Program-made: the position numbers and the translations under genes
In this document: positions 50,930 through 62,896 of the stretch, one piece after another
Layout: each line of letters opens with the position of its first letter
Position numbering within the stretch: position 1 is the stretch's first letter
Source: Pleurotus djamor
Lineage: Eukaryota; Basidiomycota; Agaricomycetes; Agaricales; Pleurotaceae
Length of the DNA stretch: 64,000 nt
Assembly (NCBI GenBank): GCA_029747585.1
Contig: JAPEVF010000213.1
Span: 1-64,000 of the forward strand
Direction of reading: 5' to 3'
The notes under the pieces: generated by a model
Database searches by the model: none
Told to the model about the DNA's origin: nothing
The model's input: only the letters and a program-made list of their open reading frames with translations

Positions 50930-52532
50930 CTGCGACCCACGTCCCGGGTCGCCAAAAACGCGTCAAGGTATACTTACCACTCCTGTGGTTTGGCCTCATG
51001 CTGACTTATCGTAGCCTATTCCATCATTTGACTCCGGTGAAAACGTCGTATGGCCGTCTTCCCCGCCGCGCTTCAGGTATTCGAATGACGCAGTTCCTTG
51101 TGGAATACTACATCAAGAATTCTCACCTTAATGGTTCGTCTTTTTCCCAAGGGTGAATGTGGTGGTCTTCTTCATCGCGACGTCCAGCACTTATTTCATA
51201 AACGTGTTGTTTGGGGAAGCTTTTACGACATGTGTTCAAGGCCGTTATCGTTCCTCAGGTCGTTCTTAAACCCTACCCTTCCAATGCATCTCTCTAGGTT
51301 TGTGCTCGCTGGTTGTTCACCCTTCTAGCGCTGACTTCACCTTCCCTAGTACTTTCGTTCGCCTTTCGCGCACCGCGACACCCCTCTTTTCTTCGTTCTT
51401 CGCTGTTGTGAAATAATGCCTTTTTCTCGCGTTGATCGCCCCACTCTGGTGCTTTTGTTTCTCACTTCTTATTGTCTTGGACGCGTGCTTACCCTCTTCA
51501 ATCTTAGGACGTATGCCAGCCTTGCCAGGAAACCAAGTCGGACCACCGTTGGTCCGAAGTCATCCCTCCGGACTCAGGACTGACCTTCGCGGTCATCTGG
51601 GACCCAGAGGATGGCCTCATTGCTTTCACGGGAGCGGAGCTTCTTGATAGTTCTGCGAACTACGCCAATTCACCCACCTCCCCCTCGGAGGCTTTTGACA
51701 ATCGTTCTCAAGTGCTCACTTTGGGTACCCTTTCTTCGACAAACATGTTGACTGAGACACCGACCACACTTGCGTTTTTCCGCGACACACATCAGCATCT
51801 GTTTGCGGGGAGTCGCGGTCGTCACGACCCCTCGAAGAGGATCCGACATGGCGCACGAACGCAGACCTCTTCTACCATTGGGGGCGTTGACGTTTACTTG
51901 AGGGGATCGTTGCTAGGGAAGGTGCATAAAGATCAGGGTCATTATTCATGCTTCGACTTGCTAGAGCAAGAGTTTGAAGTTAAACCGCTCTCTGATCGGC
52001 GGTTCATGTCCGAAGACGCTGAGAGCTTGGAACTGCGGTATAACAGGGCCTTCTCCTTCTTTCGGATGGAGCAGAATATTGTGCGTGCACGTCTACTATC
52101 TTGTCTCACTTGCACTGACTCTGACGTCCAATTTAGAGCTCGAGATTCTCCACCACAACGACGTCTACCTCTAGTTATGTCACCATCGCTCCAAATGTTG
52201 GCGATGAAGATTTCGCATCCAAGAATTGGTCGATGCTCGAGCGTCCCAACACTCCCGTCTTTTCCAGGTCCACGAAGATTCCCCATAGTCACTTTGACAA
52301 CAGACATTGCAAAGCCCTGAGCTTTGGTGGATCACAGAGACTGAGAAGAAGACTCCGGCGAACCTATAACGATCAAGATATGCCTGCCTCACCGGCTGAG
52401 GTTTTACGACGTGCAGAATATAATCACGAAACTACTTTTAATGAATCTGGACGTCAGAGGACGACATTACCTGGCACCCTCTTGAAAGGGCTCTCTACTA
52501 GATGGAGGAGAGGACCGTCCCATTCGCTTTGA
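50930..52532 (+). CDS. Probable multi-pass membrane protein, N-terminus unresolved
   Basis: Hydrophobic stretches KVYLPLLWFGLMLTYRSLFHHL, joined after about 50 residues to VNVVVFFIATSSTYFINVLFG and then a soluble tail, resemble the last helices of mushroom seven-helix (DUF6533/6534-like) proteins. A long open exon (about 51,508-52,079) reads DVCQPCQETKSDHRWSEV onward. It can be joined to a C-terminal exon beginning SRFSTTTTSTSSYV and ending at about 52,532. I could not establish all splice sites or the start, so it may also be two genes. Confidence 0.4.
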
Positions 52533-52781
52533 GTTATACGTTATGTTTATTCGCGATAGTAGCCGGACATCTATTCACACTTCGCTTGTACTGGGTCTGT
52601 GGCCTGTTGGTCATGATTGGCGGGTTCAAATCTCATTAGGGTTCCTCCTATCTTGTTGGATCCTCACATCACGTGTATTGGCACGTAAACAAACTCCGAC
52701 CGAGCTCCGATTCCGAAAACGCGTTATCCACTCTTGATTTCCCTCCTCCTCCGACCCAGGGCTGCGCGTCTCATCATATCT

Positions 52782-55688
52782 ATGCTAGCGGTCAGTCGTC
52801 CATAATACATACAAAACCGGGCTGACTCTTGCTAGGACTACGATTTGGTGAAGCGGCTGGGCTCGACGACCCACCTTGCCGTTTGTCGTAAGGGCAGGCT
52901 TCGTTGTAGAAAGGTTGTGCTCAAAGAGGTAATGTCCACTTTAGATAGACCTGAAATTGGACTACTTGAACGGTCTGACTTTTTCTCGGTCATTCTATTC
53001 AAGGCGTCACACCAACTAGAATCCGCAACCATCCACCAGCGGCTACATCACCCATCCATTGTATCTCTTCTGACAGTCTTCCAAACTCCTTCGACGTGCT
53101 ACTATGCTTTGGAATACTGTGATGAAGGCCCTTTGGCTACACTTCTCCCTATTGCTGAGTCAGAACTTCTGCGTGACATAACTCGAAGCATCTCTTCGGC
53201 ACTGGAGTATCTGCGGAAAGAACTTGTCCTTCATCGAAGCATCACCACCAAGAGCATATTTCTGGCCTGCGGCAAACATGCAGTCTGTCTAGACTTCTTC
53301 GAGATACCGTATACTCACACACTTTCGTTCTAGAAACTTTCCGACTTTGACACTGCCGTCCAGATTCCCACTGCACTGTCCTCGATGACTTCTGCATGTG
53401 GGAGCAGTGATTTCGCTTCTCCGTAAGGCTCTCAGGGTTTTTGGACACATAGGTTCCGGGGGTAAAATATTCTCGCTTGACAGGGAGATGAAAAACGGCT
53501 GTCCTTACAGCTTTGCCACCGATGTCTGGTCTCTGGGCTGCGTGCTTGCCTCGTGCATCTCAGGAACGTCCTCTTTGAAGGTGTGCTCATCACAACCCCG
53601 GAATGATCTTATGACTGAGTATTACCGAAGACAGTTGAAGGTACTCCTGGAGTGGATGAAAATCTTCTTGACCTACTTCGGGCCATGCTGCATATGGTAA
53701 ATTTCAGAGCGAAACCTTGAGTTATTGACTGATCTCGAGAAGTCTCCCAGCGCTCGCATACAAGTACATGAAATCCTCTCTCACCCGTTTTTGGTGGAGG
53801 TTGCCACTTCTACACCCAATGGGCGGCTATCCCAGGCTAAACTGGATGCCCCGATCCCCCAACGTCATAAGAAACCATCAATAGCTGCCCTTTCCAACTC
53901 CATATCTACAACCCGGCGGCCCTTTATGCATACAAGTGCTACCAGGGTGGTCTCGGAGACGGTTGTTAACGACGAACTTCGCAGGCTCCTTACGGATGAA
54001 TTGGTTTCCGTATCTAAAGCAAAAGGTCCACCAAGACGGGTAGTCTCAGAACCTATTTCACGACCGCCGAACCGGCCGTCTTCACCCATCAAACGTGGGG
54101 CCGTCATTTCGTCATCCAAACCTATTTCTCGATCGGAGGTAGCTATCCTTTTCCCCGTTCTGCCTCTTTGCTTAACCATTTCCAACAACTTATACTCAGG
54201 ATAAACCTAATCCTTTAAACCGTCCTCAGGATGAAGGTGCTCTTAACTGGATACCCCAGGTGAGATACGTGTTGTTCTGGTCCTTACCCCGATTAAACTC
54301 GACTTAGTCTACAAACAAACCACTCCCAGTTGGCTTAACTCGCCCTCTCCCTTTGGAAACCCTTCTTCTTCCTCCGCAATCACATAAAACTATACATGGG
54401 CGACTCACCATACTACCAAACCGTTCTCTCTTGGTTGACTTCCGTGAAAGTCAGCGTAAATTAGGCCTCAAGGAAAGCGAAGTGATCATGATTTCTCCAA
54501 GCGGTCTTCAGGTTCGTGTCTCACATCTGCAGTTACCTCAGATTAGCTCACGCTTCCTCTTAGATTGACGTACACCATGCGACTCGGTCTTCCCATGCGC
54601 CCATACGTGATCAACCCCTTCGTTCTTACCAACTCACTGATTTACCGTCTTCGTATTGGCAACAATACAATGATGCATCTAGACTTATAGAGGAAATTAA
54701 ACGACGCACACCACAAGTACGTACCAGCCCTCAGTCGAGATGCGTATCAGCGGTGACTCGGATTAGCTTATCCTTTATACTCCCACTGCAAGATGCACTC
54801 TTTGGGCTAATGGTCCTCCAGCTGACATCGAACTCCTTTTTCGGTCTTACCTGCCGTCTCATGCTAGCGTTATTGACTCAGCCCCCACGATGCGCATTCG
54901 TTTCAGCCGAAAACACCGATCTATGGAGATCATGAGATACGTTCACTCTGGTGCCGGCGGGGAATGGATCAAGAAGGACTACCTTGGCATTAAGCATCCG
55001 AACGATATAGGCTACTCTGAGCGCAAACTCCTGCACGCCGATGAGTTGGACGGACTGGACCAAACAACTGTATTTCTTCTTCAATGCGAAACCATCGAGG
55101 CGGTCTCCCAGGTGGCTTCCCCTTCTCATTCTGGCTTGCCAACGAATACTAGCGCCACTCCCACCTTGCGTAATTCATTGTCTTCTGCGACTCCCTCCTT
55201 GATCAGGTCTCTCAACACAACCCTGGTCCCTCCTCCAACAAAGCCTGTCCTGGACCCAACCCCGGACGTGGAAATCGACCTACGGCCATCTTCCGTTCAG
55301 ACTATCGAGACCAAACTGGATACCTCTCTCCTTTCTTTAGGTATCGACCCGATGTCTGGACTTTCCGAACCATCCGTAGTCGCTCAAACGCGCTTTATCC
55401 CTTCAGTTGGCTGGTGCATACGTTGCGAATCTCGTGTCTCTCAGGGTGGCCGTTTCAAAATCATGTTCCTCGATGGTGCTACCCTGGATATCAATGTCGA
55501 TGAAGATTGGGCGGAATTTATGGATCCATCTGGGATCGTAACTCGGTATGTGGTTCGTGACCTAACAAACAAACTAAACTCATCACCTCATGGTATGAAG
55601 GCATGGCATACGCGATTGTAACACGAGGCGGAAGATTAGTGATCGTTTCAGACAATTTGAAGCGTTTCTCTCCTTGTACGAAAATTGA
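52782..55688 (+). CDS. PLK4: PLK4/SAK polo-like kinase homologue with degenerate catalytic site
   Basis: PLK4/SAK controls centriole duplication in animals. The start MLA is spliced to DYDLVKRLGSTTHLAVC. The kinase lobe keeps the VAIK-type Lys (VVLKEV), the IHQRLHHPSIV segment, SPE (APE) and DVWSLGCVLA. It replaces the Gly loop (GSTTHL), has HRS at 53232-53240 where HRD is expected with the loop reading SITTKSIFL (no Lys/Asn), and DFD at 53343-53351 in place of DFG. The later regions are typical of PLK4: a cryptic polo-box stretch with LLVDFRESQRKLGL; LPSSYWQQYNDASRLIEE and ARCTLWANGPPADIELLF (the second cryptic box); and the C-terminal polo box VGWCIRCES, RFKIMFLDGATLDINV, SGIVTRY and, after splicing, QFEAFLSLYEN. 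Several introns near 53.6-53.8 kb are not settled. Kinase activity is doubtful; a scaffold role is possible. Confidence 0.82.
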
Positions 55689-56590
55689 TTTGTTGATCTA
55701 TTGGCGGCACTCTTTGGATATCCAACTTGACATACTGGAGCTGTACACGTACTCTGCTCCTCATTATCCCGCAAGCGTAATCTTATCCTTCCCTCGTCTC
55801 AACGGAATTTGAGGTTTCAGATAACCTGGGCAGTGACTCATTGGGCACAGGACGACCGTAGGCTGATCATTGTCCACCTGTTCGGTACCTTGCCTCGAAT
55901 ACTTACAGAATGCTTCAACGCGGTATCCTCTTGACATCGTGATTCGGAGTCCGCGCCACAGAGAGAACTACTTAGCCTGGTAAACACAATTCCTTATATA
56001 TGAACTATAACCCTAGTCAGGTTTGCTTGCTAAGTTAACAACGAGCCTTCTGGATAGTGACCTTATGATTGTACCTCACCGGCACCCCGAGCCTTAGCAC
56101 TGATACGGGTTGGAAACTGAAACTCTCTTACACATAGTCCTAGCTACGACAAAAACCTAGTTTCACTCATCGTCACCCCGATATCTTACCGGAATCCACG
56201 GTTTTAAATATAGTTGCGGCCTAGGGCAACGATGTCACAAGACTGAGTAGAGTTGATAAACAGCACTTACCTGGTGCCCTGCCTCAATACAACCCATTCA
56301 GGATACTTCTTCATCTCTTTCAAGTCGATTCCAGAGTTCCTAAGGACCTTCTCGTCTTCAGTGACATCGTCGTCCGCCTTAACAAGGGCAACAGAGTCCG
56401 TGTCGCTAAAGTTCTGTTCGTACTCTCTGGGGAGCACGATGACCATTGGCCTGAACACTGACACACGAACAATCAATCTGGATCCCAAGATACGAAGCAT
56501 CGGGGGAAACTCACATCGTCCTTGGACCCACAGGAACGCCGCATAGGGAGGACAGAGCAAAGTCTTCCATCTTATGCGTTCGGTCCACTT
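55689..56590. other. Intergenic/3' region with a possible small minus-strand gene
   Basis: No gene is certain. On the minus strand 56,267-56,446 a 60-residue exon reads MVIVLPREYEQ then SVALVKADDDVTEDEKVL and WVVLRQGTR, ending at a strong donor (GTAAGT). It has the composition of a real, conserved exon, but it sits out of phase with the amidohydrolase exon upstream. It may be a separate small gene or a misplaced C-terminus of that enzyme. 55.7-56.2 kb shows nothing else. Confidence 0.35.
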
Positions 56591-58252
56591 CCGACGATAC
56601 CATTTAGCCTCACCGACTCCAATGTTCCACCGGTTGGTTTTACGCCGAGCGACGATTTGGCCGGCTCGAATGGTAGTTCTGTCGTAGCTTGGACAGAGAA
56701 TCGCGGATTGCAGGTCAAAGTTGTCGTGTAGGATGACGAAGTCGGCTGGATCCAACCGGGAGGGGAAAAGGGTTTTGTGGTTCTCTTCACTGGCTATTGC
56801 TAACCTTGACGTGGTGGTAACAGAACGCTGGGAGGATATAGAAAATGAGAACAAGTAGCAGAGGAAAAGGAATGATAACATACGGCTAATATGCTGATAT
56901 CTTCCGTAGTAGCAGTCTGGAATACCGCAACGCCAAAGGTACATAGAGATAAGGGGTCCAAGGAACCTTGAGGTGTGAATGGGTTATCGACGTTGTTGAC
57001 TCCCATGGCCACACGGATACCATATTCTCTCTCGATCTGGGGAACTCGTAAAGTACTCCTCGGCGCACCAAGAGGCTTGTGTTGGTCTAAACGTCCAAGC
57101 ATGTACATGTCTGATTGGGGTAGGCCAACGATACTGATAGGCAAATCACCGATCTCCGCCTTCAAATCGCGCCATTGGTTCGCTGGGAACAGTTGGAGTC
57201 TCGAAGCATGGCCTATTGTGATACGAGGTCGAGGGACGCCTTTGTAAGCTTGTGTCCAGTAACGATTACATCGAGCTTGGTCAATGACTTCGTAGATGAG
57301 AGGTTCTGAATCAGGATTGATGTTGTAGTCGAGATGAAAGTCGACGTTAAGTCCGTGTTCAACTGCGAGGGACAGGACGAGTTGGATGTTGCGTTTCATC
57401 TGGGTGAGTGTTTTCTCCACATAGGGAGCAGACCCAACGACCGTGACACCATCGAGGATGGCGGCCTCTTTGAGGCGATCGTAGTTGGCACCAGGGGTAT
57501 CGCCCGACGCGTCAGAGAACAGAGGGTTCTGCGCAAAGGCTACGGGAAAGAACGCCTGAGTGAGTTGCTGGATTTTGTCAACAAGATGTAAGTATACTCA
57601 CCTGCAATCTGAACGTCGCAGATCGGTCGAAAGTTCCGTCTTAGCTGCAGACCCACGTCGACACATGTGAGGCCGACCGTGGTATCAACTTCGACATGCG
57701 CACGCATTGAAGTTACACCAGCTTCGACGCTTTCGACGATAAGCCGCGCGCCGCGAGAGTACAAGTCCTTCTTGTCAAAGCTAGCTTTGGCTTGGTCGGT
57801 AAGTGTCATAGCCTCTTCAAAATCTCTGTGGCCGGCTTTCAAAGAGGTATCAACGGGGGATGGTGATACATGCCTACCCTTTGTCCAAATGTCCACACTT
57901 GGACATGATGAAGCATTTGTCCAGGTGAATATGAGGATGGCACAATCTTTGAGAGAACAGTCAGCCAGAAATCCAGCGGATCGAAAGTCACAGACACGCA
58001 CGCAGGTAACATGAGGGCCCCCTTGCAATCAAAGCGATAGTACCTCTCAGAGGTAACTTTGAATCCGTCTTGCATATCGGAGACCTTTGACACCCGTCCG
58101 CCGCGACACTCGACTTTCCAAAGACGCTTCGCTTTGACTGGATCTGAATGTGGCAGGCGAACATTTGTTATAACTAGGTTGGGTTTCCGGGACGTCCCAG
58201 CATTGAGTACTTGGTTGTCCACAAGACTTGGGGGAGTATACAGCGCGACCAT
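56591..58252 (-). CDS. Cytosine-deaminase-like amidohydrolase
   Basis: Metal-dependent TIM-barrel hydrolase of the CodA-like branch. It probably deaminates or hydrolyses a cyclic nitrogen compound; the substrate is unknown. The start MVALYTPPSLVDNQV leads to LVITNVRLP (N-terminal beta-sandwich). After an intron the metal site is LCHPHIHLDKCFIM (HxH), then DVGLQLRRNFRPICDVQIAAFAQNPLF, GVTVVGSAPYVE, VDFHLDYNINP (third His), ITIGHASRLQLFP (fourth His), ISIVGLPQSDMYMLGR and, for the final metal Asp, GIRVAMGVNNVDNPF. The C-terminal part reads LDPADFVILHDNF then RTTIRAGQIVARR. All five ligand positions appear present. The 3' end is uncertain: an open frame continues past RRKTNRWNIGVGEAKW without an obvious stop, and I take about 56,591. 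Confidence 0.82.
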
Positions 58253-58602
58253 AGAGGCAGAAAGTGAATACGGAAGTTCGACGATAGAGATGACGGCCTT
58301 TATCAATCGCGAGGTGAGCCTATTATACGAATTTCAGGCCAGTGGCTCAACGGTGGCTTTTTCAAGTAAATACCTACTTCTTTGTGCGCCATCTTGCTTT
58401 GTTCCTGCTAGTGAATCGTTGCTTGGATGATTTCTTGGTGAGTTCCTTTGTTCCATGTAATTCTGACATGTGTGCTAGTGAAAACGGTCATCCTGGTAGA
58501 CTTTGGTAGCTCGCGTGTTGTGGGCGATGACCGTGTCGGACAAGGTCCCAAAGCGTTTATTCAGGGGCTTGCATCTTCATAACCTTGGCCCTTTATTTAC
58601 AG

Positions 58603-60555
58603 ATGGAACCAAATCGCGCTCTCATCAACTCAAAATTCGAGGGATATCGACTTGACCCGGTTCCCCAGGAAGAATGCGTCGCAAGACACAGGCTTCAATA
58701 CATCGCGACTCAGTCGACAGTGTCTGGTCGATTGCCTCTGTCTTTTCACGAAGTCCAGAGTCGCATTTCCCATAATCACCTCACGGTCGCTAGAGATGGT
58801 AGCCGCGCTCTGTACGTAGATGCACAGGGCAGAGTCATCTTGGTCGAGATATCTGGGGTATGATTTACATCTCAAAGGTCAATGTTCAATATCTAATTCG
58901 TGAATAAGTGGGAAACCCTCGAACCCTCCTTTCGAACAGTATTTGAGATCCCAACGCCGCTTACCACACAGGAAAGCGAGATTCGTCAGAGCGAATACCC
59001 CTCTGCTACATTTCTCACCTCCAGTCTTGTATTTGTCTCGGATGGCCATGGTTCCCTCTACATCCTGGATATCACTGATGAATATGCCACCTTACTTGGT
59101 ACTTTCATCCTACCTTCTGCCCCAGAATCCCTGTCAGATCCAGTGCCTTTCAAAATCCACGAAGTCGCTCTGATGTCCGGATCGACCGTCACGCTCGTTC
59201 TATCTTCACGTCATTATACTGAACTCACCCCTTCCGATATCGCCACTCCACCCAAGAACCGCAACGTTCACGTCGAATTTGATATCTGGGGTGTGACTTT
59301 CTCCTTTCCAATAAGTGAGGACCCAGATCAGATTACCCCCATGCAAGTTTTGTGGCGTAGGCGTGGCGACGATGTCCCGATGTATGTTGCCCATTCTGCC
59401 GAACGAAGTGCTTTCCTCTTGCTGGGTTCTTCCACCTATCGTCCGGCTGATGCGCCGAAAGAGCCCTCTTACACCCCTTCCGCGGATGAAGTTGCACCGA
59501 TCCCACGAGCTGATGAGCAAATGGATGCAGACCCTCAACTTCCTGAGAAGCCCCCTCCGTATTCTTGGACCCAATCTCCGGACTCTGTAACGGTCGCGTT
59601 CCCTCTACCCTCCTCAACCAACAAATCCGACATCCGGGTCAATTTCTCACCTCGAACTGTTACGCTCCATGTCACAACGAACGAATCGACACCTCTCCCA
59701 CTTCCCCACTATTCAGCCCAAAATCTCTGGGATCCCATATCTCCCTCATCTAGCTTCTGGACGTGGGACAAAGAAGGGGATAGAGCTTATGGAATCCTCA
59801 CGTTGCACCTTGATAAACAACAAGAAGGACTGAAATGGATGCACGTCTTCGCTTCGAGCAGTCAGCCGGGAGACTCCAATTTAGACGTTCCAGAGACGCT
59901 TGACCCCTCCGAGCTTTGGGCCATCCGCGAGTCTTTGGAAAAGTACACTGCCGCGTTGAACAGTGGCGAGGATGCCAGTGGTTTGGGGCTAGGAAAAGGC
60001 ATGCCCAGCCTCGCCGAAGGAGAGATGGACGAGGAAGTGGATTCTTCAGTCGGCCGACAGGCCATCGTCTCTTGGGTTGCAGACGATGGTGTCACTCCCC
60101 CATGGGCTACAAGCTCCACCCAATCGCCCTTCGTTGTTTTGGCGACCCCCTTCCCCGGTGCCCAAGAATCGCAGATTCCATCCCTTGTCACCAAAACACA
60201 CGTCGATGGAACACTCTTCGCTCTCAGCACCTCCTCACCTGCCTCTTGGGAGCACATCTCCACATTCTCGGCTTTGTCTTTCGTCCTGGCTTCAAAACAA
60301 GACACGCGATTTACTTACCATATTCCATACAAAGCTGCGTTTGCCTTCGAAAATGGATCCGGCGACAGAGGAGGGAACATTTACATATATCAATCGTGCA
60401 GTTTGCTGGAGCAGTGGGCGAAACAATCAGTCCTCAAAATCAGCGAGGGCGACGCTGGGTCTCTTCTTGGTGTCTGCGCTCTCAAAACGGAGTCGCAAAA
60501 CGTTATCTTATGTCTCACGGAGAATGAGTTGGTAGTGGTGGCAAATATAATATAG
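58603..60555 (+). CDS. NUDCD1: NudC-domain-containing protein 1 (NUDCD1) homologue
   Basis: CS-domain co-chaperone of the NudC group, which in animals works with Hsp90 on beta-propeller client proteins. Two exons, 58603-58857 and 58909-60555, give 633 residues. The start MEPNRALINSKFEGYRLDP matches the family N-terminus. A beta-propeller-like first half follows (FLTSSLVFVSDGHGSLYILDI, AYSAERSAFLLLGSS-type blades). The CS domain is at about residues 305-390 with PPYSWTQSPDSVTVAFPLP, then IRVNFSPRTVTLHV. The second half includes LWAIRESLEKYTAAL, AFENGSGDRGGNIYIYQ and a final CLTENELVVVANII. No catalytic residues are expected. The 52-nt intron is unambiguous (phase 0, between GG and WE). It is divergent from the amidohydrolase, with about 350 bp between them. 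Confidence 0.88.
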
Positions 60556-60821
60556 AGGAAGGAAAGCAGAATATGAGGGATAGTACAGACTGCAAGCATG
60601 CCTACATACATACAATTGTGAACTACACATTGCAACACGGAACTTGCATGAATTATGTACGGAAACCGTCTATGCTTGAGAACATTACACTACAGTTATG
60701 GAAGTTGAGAGAGAGAGAGCCGCCGTTAATAGATAGACTGACCGCGAAGGACCTCTGGAACCCAGAATAATGGTATCAAAAGAAACAAAGCGAACGTTAG
60801 TGAAATACATGCAGAAGATAG

Positions 60822-62896
60822 TCAACCCTTGCTTGGGTCCTCGCTCTTGTCCATAAGTCCTTCAAGCTTGGTAACAGGCGCAGGTGAATCGCCCCCTGGT
60901 TCTGACTTCAACTGCTCGACTGGAGAGGCAGTGCCATTGGGGAGGCCATTGGGTGATTCCTTGGGCGAAGGTGGTGCTTCGCCTTGAAGGGTACCGTTCG
61001 TTGACGGAGGTGCGGATTCATCATCTTCTTCCATAGAAGCGTCGTCCATAACTTCGCGCATGCTAAGCTCGAGCTCGTCAATTTTGGCTTTCAAGGCACG
61101 AGTGGGATCGGGGGATTCTGACCGTCCAATGCCCAAGGTTTCACTAAAGAATGACCTCCCTGGGTCGTCGTCGTCATCTTCATCATCGTCATTATCAACG
61201 AACATCAATGGGCCGTTGTCGGTCATGATGCTGGAGTCGGGGTGGAAAGAAATACCGCCATTACTGCCAAGCACTCGCGCGAATCCGCTAAGTGGGTTGA
61301 CGAGGAATGATCCAGTACCATCATCATCGAACCCTTCGTCCTTGTTTCGCTGGCGTTCTCGTTCTCGTTGTGCCTGGGCTTCACGTCGAGCGTCGAAGGA
61401 CAGTAGGCGACTTTGTGAGTAAAGTTGGGGGAGGGAAGTGGGAGTTTCGTAGCCGTATTTTTTCTGCACCCTGTCCTTGATCCAGCTATACCACTCTTCT
61501 TTTGTGCGTCCTTGGAGCAGTGCGACGATGAGCACAGTCATGTTGTCACAGCCAACGCCGGTTCCCGAAGAGGTGTCCGGGGCCAGACAATGATCACACA
61601 TCTTCTCTCCTATCTCTTCCAGGGATGCGCCCTCAGAAACTTGATACCGAATGAAGTCCACGACTTGTTGAGATGTCAGACAATCCCATATACCTTTAGA
61701 GAGGGGGAAGACTTTGAGTAAACAGGGACATAAGGACTGGAGGGAGCCTACCGTCGCATGCAAGGACAAGGAATTCATCTTCATCGGTTATTTCATGGCA
61801 AGTGATATCCGGATCTGCAGTGATTACCTGCTTTTCGGGACCCAGCGAATAATTTTTCTTGTAGGTGAAGTCACCGAGCGCACGGGATAGTGCAAGGTTG
61901 CCTAAGGGAGCCTCAACGAAAGTGCGGTGGCAAGGGTTGGTGAAAAGCTTACCGTTCACCCGGCCAAACTCGACGTATCCACCGGCTTCAGTGATACGCG
62001 CCCTCTCGGCTGGGATAGGTTAAGCTTCAATCGATAAGGGAGATGGGCTAGAGACGTACTTATGCTAGTAGGCTTGTGGTCGAAGCTTAATGGTTTAACT
62101 TGTCCCTTCACACTAATGACAGATCGAGAGTCCCCTGCATTGGCCTAGGTTGCAGTGATGAGGAGGCATCGATGTGTAAATGGACGGCGGTGAACGCACA
62201 ACATAGATCTTCTTGTCATGCGTCAGTAGCGCAGCGACAGCCGTGCATCCAGAGGGATCCCGAGCGTGGGCAGGATCTAGTCAAGATGTCATCAATAGCA
62301 GCGGCATATGCTGGGCAAATGACGAACTAGCAAGTAGATCCTCGTCAGTCCCGATGAACGCCTTCTTCAATGCAAGTTCGTATTGGCCTTCCTTAAACGC
62401 TTCTTCGGTAACAAGCCGGCGATGTACATTTTGACCGGCAAAGCGAGCAACAGTGCTGCCTTGAATATGGGCTCAATCCCCACGACAAATCGACAGAAAG
62501 AGGTGTAGGCGCACCACCATGACCATCATACACAGCGAAGAACGTGTTAACCTTCTCCTCATTTTCCTCAAGCTGTAAAAGCGCGGCGTGTGCATCTTCC
62601 ATAGCTATGATCCACCGGTAAGATAAGCCGCAGAAACCCTGATGGTCGACTCACTTATCCGCCATCCTTGCATCTCAGACACAGAATAAACATATTTGTC
62701 GTTCCCGCCCGCCTCGGTCNTTTTTCGTGGTGACTGTGCGTTCCAGATGTGAGTAGATGGTCCTGCGGAGTGATATACGACACTACGGACCCGGCGATGA
62801 CAATATTTGACCCTACAAGAAGCGGAATGAAATGAGCATGGACTGGGCTCGAGGACACGAAAACGAGCCAGGAAATCCAAGACAAGGACGAACCAT
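60822..62896 (-). CDS. PTC2: PP2C-type Ser/Thr phosphatase (Ptc2/Ptc3)
   Basis: Mn/Mg-dependent phosphatase that in yeast inactivates stress MAP kinases and checkpoint kinases. The coding sequence begins with ATG alone at 62894-62896, directly followed by a GT donor. The next ex on is 22 nt (62791-62812) encoding GQILSSP, so the N-terminus is MGQILSSPVTTKK, as in the Ptc2 family. A single N at 62,720 must be an extra base to keep the frame into [22 protein letters not shown]. Catalytic motifs: [24 protein letters not shown] (metal Asp), NAGDSRSV, the LSRALGDF segment, FLVLACDG and, after splicing, IWDCLTSQQ, then [16 protein letters not shown] long acidic C-terminal tail (about 200 residues, Asp/Glu/Ser/Pro-rich) ends KSEDPSKG, with DDDEDDDDD in the middle. 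All metal-binding residues are present. Confidence 0.92.

Noticed and set aside
59206..59617. Minus-strand open frames inside the NUDCD1-like exon.
   Set aside because: They are antisense to a well-supported coding exon.
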